From Thermoanaerobaculia bacterium (lineage in GTDB: Bacteria > Acidobacteriota > Thermoanaerobaculia > UBA5066), in the NCBI GenBank assembly GCA_022071945.1, contig JAJVIN010000005.1, positions 152,879 to 216,878 of the forward strand: a stretch of 64,000 bases of DNA, given 5' to 3'. The first letter of the stretch is position 1. The number at the start of each line of letters is the position of its first letter. Of this stretch, positions 38,922 to 48,029 are shown piece after piece. The notes under the pieces were generated by a model. That model did not search any database. It was not told the DNA's origin and saw only the letters and a list, made by a program, of their open reading frames with translations. Made by a program: the position numbers and the translations under genes.

Positions 38922-40070
38922 ATGGCGGCCTCGCTACATCAGCTGTTGAAGCTACTCGTCGAGAACAAGGGATCGGACCTCCATCTGACGACGAACTCGC
39001 CGCCGATGATCCGGGTCCACGGTGATCTGAAGCCTCTGGACTTTCCGCCGCTGACGGTCGCCGAGACCAAGCAGCTCTGCTACTCGATCTTGACGGACGT
39101 CCAGAAGCACCGGTTCGAGGAAAACCTCGAGCTCGACCTTTCCTTTGGCGTGAAGGGTCTGGCGCGCTTCCGCGGCAACGTCTTCATGCAGCGGGGCGCG
39201 GTCTCCGCGGTCTTCCGGCAGATTCCCTACGAGATCCTCGACTTCAAGACGCTGGGCATCCCGCCGGTCGTCGAGGGGCTCTGCGCCAAGCCGCGGGGAT
39301 TGGTCCTCGTGACGGGTCCGACCGGGTCGGGCAAGTCGACGACGCTCGCGACGATGATCGACAAGATCAACCGCGAACACCCCAAGCACATCGTCACGAT
39401 CGAGGACCCGATCGAGTTCCTGCACACCCACAAGAGGTGCATCGTCAACCAGCGGGAGCTCCACGCGGACACCCATTCCTTCCCGAATGCGCTGCGGGCC
39501 GTCCTTCGGGAGGACCCCGACATCGTTCTCGTCGGCGAGATGCGTGACCTCGAGACGATGGAATGCGCTCTCAGAATCGCGGAAACGGGCCACCTCACCT
39601 TCGCGACGCTCCACACCAACAGCGCCGTGCAGACGATGAACCGCATCATCGACGCCTTCCCATCCGGCCAGCAGGCACAGGTCCGGGCCCAGCTCTCGTT
39701 CGTTCTCGAGGGCATCCTCTGTCAGACCTTGCTTCCGAAGGCGAACGGACAGGGGAGGTGCATGGCCATGGAGATCCTGATCCCGACGGCCGCCATCCGG
39801 AACCTGATCCGCGAGGACAAGCTCCACCAGATCTATTCGATGATGCAGACGGGCCAGAACAAGTACGGGATGCAGACGTTCAACCAGGCCTTGGCCTCGC
39901 TGATCATGCGGCGAGTGATCTCCAGGGATCTGGGGATGTCGACCTCCTCGATGCCGGACGAGCTCTCGGAGATGCTCGACCGGGGAGTCGGACTTCCGCA
40001 AACCGCTGCCCCGGGCGCCCAGGGCGGGGTCCAGCCGGCGGCAGCCGGCCAGGCGGCTCGCCGCCAGTAG
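38922..40070 (+). CDS. pilT: Type IV pilus twitching motility ATPase PilT
   Basis: LVTGPTGSGKSTTLATMIDKINREHPKHIVTIEDPIEFLH, AIRNLIREDKLHQIYSMMQTGQNKYGMQTFNQAL (AIRNLIRE hallmark). Confidence 0.98.
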   Translation: MAASLHQLLKLLVENKGSDLHLTTNSPPMIRVHGDLKPLDFPPLTVAETKQLCYSILTDVQKHRFEENLELDLSFGVKGLARFRGNVFMQRGAVSAVFRQIPYEILDFKTLGIPPVVEGLCAKPRGLVLVTGPTGSGKSTTLATMIDKINREHPKHIVTIEDPIEFLHTHKRCIVNQRELHADTHSFPNALRAVLREDPDIVLVGEMRDLETMECALRIAETGHLTFATLHTNSAVQTMNRIIDAFPSGQQAQVRAQLSFVLEGILCQTLLPKANGQGRCMAMEILIPTAAIRNLIREDKLHQIYSMMQTGQNKYGMQTFNQALASLIMRRVISRDLGMSTSSMPDELSEMLDRGVGLPQTAAPGAQGGVQPAAAGQAARRQ

Positions 40071-40103
40071 CCTTTTCGAAGAAACGAGACGGAGGTTTTC
40101 GTC

Positions 40104-41309
40104 ATGGCTCAGTTCGTCTGGAAAGGGAAGACTCGTCAGGGCGCGATGACCGGCGGCGTGCTCACGGCCGAAACGAAGGAGCTGGCGATCCAGGACCTCA
40201 GACGCCGGCAGATCGAGGTCGCATCCGTCAAGGAGAAGGGGAAGGAATTCGCCATCCCGAAGTTCGGCTTCGGCGGCGTCTCCCCGAAGTCCCTGGCGAT
40301 CTTCACCCGGCAGTTCTCGGTCATGATCGATGCCGGCCTGCCTCTCGTTCAGTGCCTGGAGATCCTCGGCACCCAGCAGGAAGACAAGGGGTTCCAGAAG
40401 ATGATCCTGGCGGTGAGGCAAGACGTCGAGTCGGGCTCGTCTCTGGCCGATTCCCTCGGCAAGCACCCGAAGGCGTTCGACAACCTCTACGTCAACATGG
40501 TGGCCGCGGGCGAGGCGGGCGGTATTCTCGACACGATCCTCCGCCGTCTCTCGACCTACATCGAGAAGTCGGTCAAGCTGAAGGCCCAAGTCAAGACGGC
40601 CATGATCTATCCCGTCGCGGTCTTGACGGTCGCGGGCATCGTCGTGGCGATCATCCTGTGGAAGGTCATTCCGACGTTCGCGTCCCTCTTCGCCGCCCTC
40701 GGCGCGCAGCTGCCGCTCCCCACCCGGATCGTCATCGCGCTGTCGAACTTCCTGGCGAACTACATCTTCTTCATCGTCGCCTTCTTCGTGGCGCTCTCGA
40801 TCGCGATCCAGCGGTACTACCAGACCTACCGCGGCCGCCGCGTGATCGACGCCCTCCTCTTGAAGGCGCCGGTTCTCGGAGACATCCTTCGCAAGATCGC
40901 GGTGGCCCGCTTCTGTCAGACCCTGGCGACCTTGACCTCATCGGGCGTTCCGATCCTCGACGGTCTCGAGATCACGGCGAAGACGGCCGGCAACGCCATC
41001 ATCGAAGACGCCATCATGATGGTGCGCAAGTCTGTTGAGTCGGGCCGAACGATCGCCGAGCCCCTGGCGGAAGCGAAGGTCTTCCCGCCGATGGTCGTGC
41101 AGATGATCGGCGTCGGCGAACAGACGGGTGCCATCGACGCGATGCTCAACAAGATCGCGGAGTTCTACGAGGAAGAGGTCGACAACGCGGTCAACGGCCT
41201 CATGAAGCTGATGGAGCCGATCATGATCGCCATCCTCGGCACGATCATCGGCTCCATCGTCGTCGCGATGTACATGCCGATGTTCTCGCTCCTCTCCAAG
41301 ATCGGCTGA
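40104..41309 (+). CDS. pilC: Type IV pilus inner-membrane platform protein PilC
   Basis: FTRQFSVMIDAGLPLVQCLEILGTQQ...FCQTLATLTSSGVPILDGLEITAKTAGN...MYMPMFSLLSKIG. Confidence 0.97.
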   Translation: MAQFVWKGKTRQGAMTGGVLTAETKELAIQDLRRRQIEVASVKEKGKEFAIPKFGFGGVSPKSLAIFTRQFSVMIDAGLPLVQCLEILGTQQEDKGFQKMILAVRQDVESGSSLADSLGKHPKAFDNLYVNMVAAGEAGGILDTILRRLSTYIEKSVKLKAQVKTAMIYPVAVLTVAGIVVAIILWKVIPTFASLFAALGAQLPLPTRIVIALSNFLANYIFFIVAFFVALSIAIQRYYQTYRGRRVIDALLLKAPVLGDILRKIAVARFCQTLATLTSSGVPILDGLEITAKTAGNAIIEDAIMMVRKSVESGRTIAEPLAEAKVFPPMVVQMIGVGEQTGAIDAMLNKIAEFYEEEVDNAVNGLMKLMEPIMIAILGTIIGSIVVAMYMPMFSLLSKIG

Positions 41310-41326
41310 TTCCTTGGTCCGTTCGC

Positions 41327-41360
41327 GAAAGGCCGTGCCCGGGCACGGCCTTTCGTTTTC
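41327..41360 (+). terminator. Rho-independent terminator downstream of pilC
   Basis: Perfect 14-bp-arm palindrome GAAAGGCCGTGCCC/GGGCACGGCCTTTC followed by GTTTTC. Confidence 0.8.
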
Positions 41361-41375
41361 GAGGCTCCTGATCCG

Positions 41376-43088
41376 ATGACGAACGCGAAGCGGGCCGAGC
41401 GCTACCAGCCCCCGATGGCGGTCCTTCGTGCCCTCGTCGGCCTGAGGGTCGTGATCATCTCGACCCTCATCATCTCGGCTCTCCTCATCCAGCTCACGTT
41501 TTCGATCGAGCTTCCCCTCAAGCCGATCTACCATCTCGCGGCGCTGGCGTACGGGCTGTCCCTGCTGGCCCTGTTCGCGCTCCATCACCTCCCGCCCGAG
41601 GCGAACGCCGCCGCCCAGATCCTCTGCGACATCGTCATCATCACGGGCCTCGTCTACATCTCGGGCGGGCCCGATTCGGGGTTCACGTTTCTCTATCTTG
41701 GCGCGGTCTCATCGGGGGCGATCCTCCTGGGACGCTACGGCGGCCTCGTCGCGGCGGGTCTCGCCGCCGTCTTCTATGCCGTCCTCGTCGACTTGATGTA
41801 CTTCGGGGTCGTACCGGTACTCGACCCGGGCGACCTTCCGGCCCGAGTCTGGACGGTTCCGGGTCTCGTCGCGAACGTGACCCTTAACATCGTGGCGTTT
41901 CTCGCGACGGGCTTGCTCGTGGCCGCCGCATCCGAGCAGCTCCGCCAGACCCGCGCCGACCTCGACCGCCGCAAGGAGGAGATGGAGAAGCTGCAAGCGC
42001 TCCATGCCTCGGTTCTCAACTCCATGTCGTCAGGCGTTCTCACGACCGATCTGAAGGGAGTCGTCACCTACTCGAACCCTTCCGCCAGCGAGCTCCTCAG
42101 GGTGCCGCAGGGAGGCCTCACGGGCCGGAACGTCCTCTCTCTCGGCCTTCTCGACCCCGACGTCTGGCCCCGCATTCTCAAGGCCGAAAACGAGCTCTTG
42201 CGATTCGAGGGGAACAGGACCGTCCTCGGACCAGAGTACTATTTCGGAGTGTCCGTGACGGCCCTCAGAGACGGCCACGGAAAGACGTCGGGCCGCATTC
42301 TCATCTTCCAGAATCTCACGGCGATGAAGAAGCTCGAGAGCGAGGTGCGGCTGAACGAGAAGATGGCGGCGGTGGGCGAGCTCGCCGCCGCCATCGCACA
42401 CGAGATCCGCAATCCTCTCGCTTCCATCTCCGGCTCCGTGCAGGTCCTGAAGGGCTCCGCGCCGGCGGGTTCGGCCAATCACCGCCTGATGGAGATCGTC
42501 GTTCGCGAGAGCAAGCGGCTCTCCGAAATCCTCGAGGACTTCCTCAAGTACACCAAGCCGCGAGAGCGGGCGGCCGAGGCCGTGGACGCGCCCTCCGCGC
42601 TCCGCGACGTCATGACGCTTCTGCGTCACAGCGACGAGCTTTCCGGCAAACACAAGCTGGAGGTCCGTGTCGATCCAGAAGCCCTCGTCATCCAGGCCGA
42701 CGCCGGTCAGATCCGGCAGGTCTTCTGGAACCTCGCCCGCAACGCGATCGCCGCCATGCCCGAGGGCGGCACGCTGAAGGTCGAGAGCCGGGTCGATGGC
42801 GACATCTGGACCGTCGTCATCTCCGACACCGGGAAGGGGATGACGCCCGAGGAACGGGACCGGCTCTTCACGCCCTTCGCCCACAGCTTCCCGGGCGGGA
42901 CCGGACTCGGCCTGGCCATCGTCCACAGGATCGTGACGGAGCACGGCGGCGGCATTCGCGTCGAGACCGCGCCGGAGAAGGGCACCGCCATCAGCCTGAC
43001 CTTCCCGATCACGGGAGCCAGGGCGGCCGGCGTCGCGCGGCCAGGGCTCCCTGACCTGGACAAGGCCTTCCAGCGCGAGGTGGCGTGA
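41376..43088 (+). CDS. pilS: PilS-like sensor histidine kinase (multi-TM, PAS, HisKA, HATPase)
   Basis: AAAIAHEIRNPLASISGSVQVLKG (H box), NLARNAIAAMPEGG, DTGKGMTPEERDRLFTPFAHSFPGGTGLGLAIVHRIV; adjacent to pilR. Confidence 0.92.
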   Translation: MTNAKRAERYQPPMAVLRALVGLRVVIISTLIISALLIQLTFSIELPLKPIYHLAALAYGLSLLALFALHHLPPEANAAAQILCDIVIITGLVYISGGPDSGFTFLYLGAVSSGAILLGRYGGLVAAGLAAVFYAVLVDLMYFGVVPVLDPGDLPARVWTVPGLVANVTLNIVAFLATGLLVAAASEQLRQTRADLDRRKEEMEKLQALHASVLNSMSSGVLTTDLKGVVTYSNPSASELLRVPQGGLTGRNVLSLGLLDPDVWPRILKAENELLRFEGNRTVLGPEYYFGVSVTALRDGHGKTSGRILIFQNLTAMKKLESEVRLNEKMAAVGELAAAIAHEIRNPLASISGSVQVLKGSAPAGSANHRLMEIVVRESKRLSEILEDFLKYTKPRERAAEAVDAPSALRDVMTLLRHSDELSGKHKLEVRVDPEALVIQADAGQIRQVFWNLARNAIAAMPEGGTLKVESRVDGDIWTVVISDTGKGMTPEERDRLFTPFAHSFPGGTGLGLAIVHRIVTEHGGGIRVETAPEKGTAISLTFPITGARAAGVARPGLPDLDKAFQREVA

Positions 43089-44551
43089 TGCCCCAGACCG
43101 CGGATGGCTCCTCGAGACCCATTCCGAAGGGACCTCTCATCCTCGTCATCGATGACGAACCGGGGATCGTCGACATGCTCTCCATCGTTTTCGAGAAGGA
43201 GGGTTACCGGATCGCGAGAGGACGGTCCTGCACGGAAGGCTTACAGCTCGTCGAGCGGCTCTCTCCGGATCTCATCCTGACCGACCTGAGAATGCCGGAC
43301 GGAAGCGGCTTCGATGTCCTCCACGCTTCACGCCAGAAGTCTCCCGGGGTGCCGGTCGTGATGATCACCGCCTACACCTCGACGAAGACGGCGATCGACG
43401 CGCTGAAGGCTGGCGCCTACGACTACATCTCCAAGCCCTTTGACGTGGACGAGCTTCTCCACGTAGTGGGCAAGGCCCTCGAGAAGAAGCGCCTCGCGGA
43501 AGAGAACGTCGTCTTGCGCCAGAAGGTCGAGACCGCCCCCGGAGCCCTCGTAGGCGTCTCGCGCAAGATGCGCACGGTCTTCGACCTGATCAGCCGGATC
43601 GGCCGCACGACCTCGACCGTCCTCATCACAGGAGAGTCCGGGACCGGAAAGGAACTCGTCGCGCGCGCCATCCACAAGAACTCCCCGCGGACGGCGAAGC
43701 CCTTCATCTCGATCAACTGCGGCGCCATGCCGGAGACCCTTCTAGAATCGGAGCTCTTCGGCTACGAGAGAGGCGCCTTTACCGGTGCCGTGAAAGACAA
43801 GAAGGGCCTCTTCCAGGAGGCGGAAGGCGGCACCGTCTTTCTGGACGAGATCGGCGAGATGTCGGTCACCATGCAGGTGAAGCTCTTGCGCGCGCTCCAG
43901 GAGCGGGTCGTGAGGCGCGTGGGAGGCTCGCAGGAACTTCCGATCGACGTCAGGATCATCTGCGCCACCAACAAGGACCTCGCCAAGAAAGTCGCGGAGA
44001 ACACCTTCCGCGAGGACCTCTACTACCGCATCAACGTCATCCCCCTTCCGATCCCGCCCCTGCGGGAGAGGCGCGAGGACATCCCGTACCTCGTGAGCCA
44101 CTTCCTGAAGAAGGTCTCGACGGAACAGGGAATCCCGTCCCGCCGCATCACGACGGAGGCAATGCGGCTCCTCGAGAACCACCCCTGGCCCGGGAACGTC
44201 CGCGAGCTGGAAAACCTGATCGAGAGGACGGTCGCGCTCGAGCCGTCCGAGATCATCACGAGCGCCTCTCTCCCCGAGGGCTTTCTCCACCCCGCCGGCG
44301 TCTCCTTGCAGGCCTCCACCGAGTTCGACCTCCCGCCCGAGGGGATCGACCTCGAGGCCTACCTCGAGTGGATCGGCAAGCGTCTCATGCAGCAGGCCCT
44401 CGAAAGGACGGGGGGCGTCCAGACGAGAGCCGCGGAACTCCTGCGGATGACCGAGCGTTCCTTCCGCTACTACGCCAAGAAGTACGGTCTGCGCAAGGAG
44501 GAAGAGGAGATCTATGACGAACTCGCCGGAATGCCTCTCGACGAGCACTGA
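43085..44551 (+). CDS. pilR: PilR-like sigma54-dependent response regulator
   Basis: REC domain ILVIDDEPGIVDMLSIVFEKEGY...LILTDLRMPDGSG; canonical YERGAFTGAVKDKKGLF; WPGNVRELENLIERTV; Fis HTH. Confidence 0.95.
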   Translation: MMPQTADGSSRPIPKGPLILVIDDEPGIVDMLSIVFEKEGYRIARGRSCTEGLQLVERLSPDLILTDLRMPDGSGFDVLHASRQKSPGVPVVMITAYTSTKTAIDALKAGAYDYISKPFDVDELLHVVGKALEKKRLAEENVVLRQKVETAPGALVGVSRKMRTVFDLISRIGRTTSTVLITGESGTGKELVARAIHKNSPRTAKPFISINCGAMPETLLESELFGYERGAFTGAVKDKKGLFQEAEGGTVFLDEIGEMSVTMQVKLLRALQERVVRRVGGSQELPIDVRIICATNKDLAKKVAENTFREDLYYRINVIPLPIPPLRERREDIPYLVSHFLKKVSTEQGIPSRRITTEAMRLLENHPWPGNVRELENLIERTVALEPSEIITSASLPEGFLHPAGVSLQASTEFDLPPEGIDLEAYLEWIGKRLMQQALERTGGVQTRAAELLRMTERSFRYYAKKYGLRKEEEEIYDELAGMPLDEH

Positions 44552-46088
44552 TCGAGAGCGCTCCTGGCACCGTCCCCTGGCGATCCTCCTCCTCGTGGCC
44601 GCCTCGGCGGCGGCCTTCATCGGACGCGGAGTGATCTCGGCCGACGGTATCGAGGTCGTCGCCGTGACTCTCGGTTTCTTCGTGGACGGCAAGTTCGAGG
44701 CCGCCATGCCCCCGACCGCGGATCTTCTGCCCGTGCCGCCCTTTTCTTCTCACTACGGGATCTTCCCGTCGTTTCTTCCGGTCCCGTTCCTTGCACCCGC
44801 ATGGCCCTTCCGAACCCAGCTCGGCGCCCGCGGTCTCGACGCCTTCATCGCATCGACATGGGCCGCCGGAGCCATCGCCGCGGCGTGGTCGTTCTACCGC
44901 TTTTCCCGGAGGCTCTGCCCCGGCCTCTCTCCGCTGTGGGCCCCCGCCTTTCTCACCGGAACGTTCCTCTGGCCCTACTCAGCGGACTCCTTTTTCGATC
45001 CGTGGGCCGCCACCGCGCTGACGCTCGGCGCCGAGGGACTCCTCTCCCACACCGGCCTCCGGCCCCACCCGGCAAGACTCCTCTTCACGGCCATCCTTTT
45101 TTGCACCGCCGCGTGGCTTCGTCCGATCCTCTGGATCACCGCTCCCGCCTACTTCCTCGCGGCGGTCTTGATGTGGAAGGACCGGGAAGATGGTTCCAGG
45201 AACATCCTCTTCTCCGGTCTGGGATTGGCCTCGTCCTTCGTCGTCGCGCTCGTGGCCAACACCGTTCAGAACGGTTCCCCCCTCCACTTCGGCTACCAGC
45301 TGACCTCTTCGCTCCCCTTCTCGACTCCCCTCCTGACCGGCGTCTGGGGCTCCCTGTTCTCGCGCGGGCGCGGACTCGTCTTCTATGCCCCGCTGACCGT
45401 GCTTTCCTTCTTCGTGCTGCGAAAGCTCCGGCCAGAGATCCGGGCGCTCTCGTTCGCCACTTCGGCCCTCGTCCTCCTCGTGAGCGCGCAGTGGTTCATC
45501 TGGCACGGAGGTTCTTGCTGGGGTCCCCGGTACCTCTTGCCTGTGCTGCCGCTCCTGGCCGCTCCCGCCGTCCTGGGGCCTCGGATCGTCTCAGGACTGC
45601 TTCTGGCCGCGGGCTTCTGCCTGAATGCTCCCGGTGTCGTGGTCGCGACGGGAGCCTGGATGAGCCACGTGGAAATGCTCGTTCCGCCCCCCTCGGCCTC
45701 GTGGCCCAAGCCGGGACCGGCCCGAGTCTCCGAGATCGCGTCGCTGAGCCCGCTCCTCGGTCATCCCTGGCTTCTCGTCGAATCGATACGGCCCGGACTC
45801 CTCGCTCCGCCGTGGACGCACCTCGGGGCCGTCAGCCAGATCCCCGCCCCACAGCCGGACGAGTTCCTCTCACCCCTTTTCCTCAGAACCGCCCTGGGCC
45901 TTGCGCCGGTCTCTCCCTTCTCTGTCCGGATCCTCGAGCGGACGGCCGCCGCCTACATCATCCGCGGACGCCCTGAGAGCGCCATCCCGTTCGCGGAAGA
46001 AGCGGTCCGGATTGAACCCCGTTCCGGAGCCGCCCGGCTGCTCCTGGGCGAGGCTCGCCGGCTCGCGGGAAAGGAGAATGCCCGATGA
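44514..46088 (+). CDS. Polytopic membrane protein (glycosyltransferase/PMT-like topology), function unknown
   Basis: ~10 hydrophobic segments; GRGLVFYAPLTVLSFFVLRKL, HGGSCWGPRYLLPVLPLLAAP; C-terminal TPR-like segment. Start uncertain (overlaps pilR). Confidence 0.75.
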   Translation: MTNSPECLSTSTDRERSWHRPLAILLLVAASAAAFIGRGVISADGIEVVAVTLGFFVDGKFEAAMPPTADLLPVPPFSSHYGIFPSFLPVPFLAPAWPFRTQLGARGLDAFIASTWAAGAIAAAWSFYRFSRRLCPGLSPLWAPAFLTGTFLWPYSADSFFDPWAATALTLGAEGLLSHTGLRPHPARLLFTAILFCTAAWLRPILWITAPAYFLAAVLMWKDREDGSRNILFSGLGLASSFVVALVANTVQNGSPLHFGYQLTSSLPFSTPLLTGVWGSLFSRGRGLVFYAPLTVLSFFVLRKLRPEIRALSFATSALVLLVSAQWFIWHGGSCWGPRYLLPVLPLLAAPAVLGPRIVSGLLLAAGFCLNAPGVVVATGAWMSHVEMLVPPPSASWPKPGPARVSEIASLSPLLGHPWLLVESIRPGLLAPPWTHLGAVSQIPAPQPDEFLSPLFLRTALGLAPVSPFSVRILERTAAAYIIRGRPESAIPFAEEAVRIEPRSGAARLLLGEARRLAGKENAR

Positions 46089-46579
46089 AACCAGGCGCCA
46101 GGGTGGCCGCCCTTGCTGTCCTGACCGTTTTCGCCTTCGGCTCCTGCCGGCCGAGTTCGCCCCTCGCCAGCAAGGCGGCGACCGCCCCCGAGCCCGCGCG
46201 GCAGCCCTCGGTGACGCTCCCCGACGGAACCGTCATCACGGTCGAGGTCGCGCTCACACCCGAGGATCAGGCACAAGGACTGATGTTCAGGTCGTCCCTG
46301 CCGGTGAATGCGGGAATGGTCTTCGTCTTCGACGAGGTCAGGCCCCAGAGCTTCTGGATGAAGAACTGCCACTTCCCGCTCGACATGATCTACACCAGAA
46401 GCGACGGGACCGTCGTCGATGTCATCGAGAACGTGCCGCCCTGCCGGGCTGACCCTTGCCCCTCCTACCCTTCCCGGGCACCCGCCGACACCGTGTTCGA
46501 GGTCAATGCCGGGGTGGCTCGCGCCCACAAGGTCGAGGTCGGATCGAAGCTCCGCTACACCGGGATCCCGGGTCGTTGA
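46085..46579 (+). CDS. DUF192 domain-containing exported protein
   Basis: VALTPEDQAQGLMFRSSLPVNAGMVFVFDEVRPQSFWMKNCHFPLDMIYTRSDGTVVDVIENVPPC. Confidence 0.92.
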   Translation: MKPGARVAALAVLTVFAFGSCRPSSPLASKAATAPEPARQPSVTLPDGTVITVEVALTPEDQAQGLMFRSSLPVNAGMVFVFDEVRPQSFWMKNCHFPLDMIYTRSDGTVVDVIENVPPCRADPCPSYPSRAPADTVFEVNAGVARAHKVEVGSKLRYTGIPGR

Positions 46580-47775
46580 TCTCGAACCAGGCCGAGAGGA
46601 TCCGGGCTCTTCAGCTCGAGGCAAAGGCCCGGCGCTCCGATCCGAAGTTCGGAAGCCTCAGCAGGGCCGCCGCCCGCGCGCTTCAGGAGAGCTCCCTCTC
46701 TCCCCTGATCCAGCAAAGCCTGGACTCAAAGGCCAGTCCTGACGACATCGTCTTCGCCGCCCGGGCTCACGGCATCTCGGGGCTCCTTTCGAGGCTCGCC
46801 GCCGACTCCATCCCGAAGCTCGCCCCCGAGGTCTCGGAGGCCCTCCATCAGGACCGTGAAGCCACTCGTCAGAGAGCCCGGCGTCTCGCCGAGGACCTCG
46901 GGGCGCTCGCGCGCCGCGCCGAAGAGTCGGGCCTCCCCCTCATCCCTCTTAAGGGAGCCATCCTCGGTCCGCTGAAGTACCACGACCCTTCCCTGCGGCC
47001 CTCCTCCGACATCGACCTCCTGGCCACGGGGAAGGACTTCGACGCATGGTGCCGGGTTCTTCTCGAGGAAGGCTATGTCGGGACCGGAGAGACCTTCAAG
47101 CACCGCATCTTCGAGAAACCGGCGGAGCGAATGATCGACGGGTTCGGAGAGCACCCGGAGAACCCGCGGCCCGTCGAGCTCCACCCGGCTCTGAGGGAGA
47201 GGATTCTGGGCCGCGAGCTCGACGTCACGGAGCCGTACGTCCTCTCGCTTCGCGCGGAGTCCGCCCAGGGCATCGAGATGCTCGTCCCGTCGGATGACGC
47301 CCTCCTCCTCCACCTCCTGCTCCACCTTTCCCCGGCGGCCCTCGGACGCGGGGCCCGGCTGATCCAGCTCTACGACTTCGCCCTCCTCGAACCCTCGGCC
47401 CAGGCCGCGGGTCTCGTCACCCAGCACCTCGACGAGATCGGCTGGGCCTCGTGGCATCTCGCTCACCGCGAGTTCCCGCCCGCGCTCCCGGAGCACCTCA
47501 TCGGCGGACTTTCGCGCTCGGCGCCCTCCGGCTCGCGAAGGAACCGGTTTCTGGCTCGGCCCGGGCTCTTGACGGGGGAGCACGACCTCGACGTCCTCTT
47601 CAGAGTCGACCTCGGGCTTTGCCGCTCGCCTTCGGACGCCTTCCGGCGCTGCCTCGAGACCTTGCCCGAGAAGGTCACCCTGGAATCTCGATTCGGAAAA
47701 GTGGATTCTGTCCCTCGCCACGCGTGGGCCCTCGTTCGGTACGCAATCGACAGGCTCTCGAAAAGGTCAGCCTAG
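46576..47775 (+). CDS. Nucleotidyltransferase family protein (NTP_transf_5-like)
   Basis: GLPLIPLKGAILGPLKYHDPSLRPSSDIDLLATGKDFDAWCRVLLEEGY (G-x-D-x-D signature), PVELHPAL. Likely TTG start at 46576 overlapping upstream TGA. Confidence 0.82.
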   Translation: MISNQAERIRALQLEAKARRSDPKFGSLSRAAARALQESSLSPLIQQSLDSKASPDDIVFAARAHGISGLLSRLAADSIPKLAPEVSEALHQDREATRQRARRLAEDLGALARRAEESGLPLIPLKGAILGPLKYHDPSLRPSSDIDLLATGKDFDAWCRVLLEEGYVGTGETFKHRIFEKPAERMIDGFGEHPENPRPVELHPALRERILGRELDVTEPYVLSLRAESAQGIEMLVPSDDALLLHLLLHLSPAALGRGARLIQLYDFALLEPSAQAAGLVTQHLDEIGWASWHLAHREFPPALPEHLIGGLSRSAPSGSRRNRFLARPGLLTGEHDLDVLFRVDLGLCRSPSDAFRRCLETLPEKVTLESRFGKVDSVPRHAWALVRYAIDRLSKRSA

Positions 47776-47785
47776 TCTTCCAAAT

Positions 47786-48029
47786 CCTCTCCCTCACACG
47801 ACTCAGGGAGAGGGAAGAAGACGAGGGGCTCTCCCCGCTGAACGCGCCGAGGCGCCGCGAGGGGGAAATGGACGCGTCTCGCGCTCCTGTTCCCCTCTCC
47901 CGCACATCGCGGGAGAGGGTGCCGGCAGGCGGGTGAGGGCCTCCCGTCGCGACGCCTCGGATCCCGCGACCGGCGATGGAAGCCACCGGAAGGCCCTCAT
48001 CCCCAGCCCTTCTCCCTGAGGGAGAAGGG
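47786..48029. repeat. Cluster of three REP-like palindromes (CCCTCTCCC family)
   Basis: CCTCTCCCT..AGGGAGAGG (47786-47813); CCCTCTCCCGC-acatc-GCGGGAGAGGG (47893-47919); CCCTTCTCCCT-g-AGGGAGAAGGG (48007-48029). Confidence 0.8.
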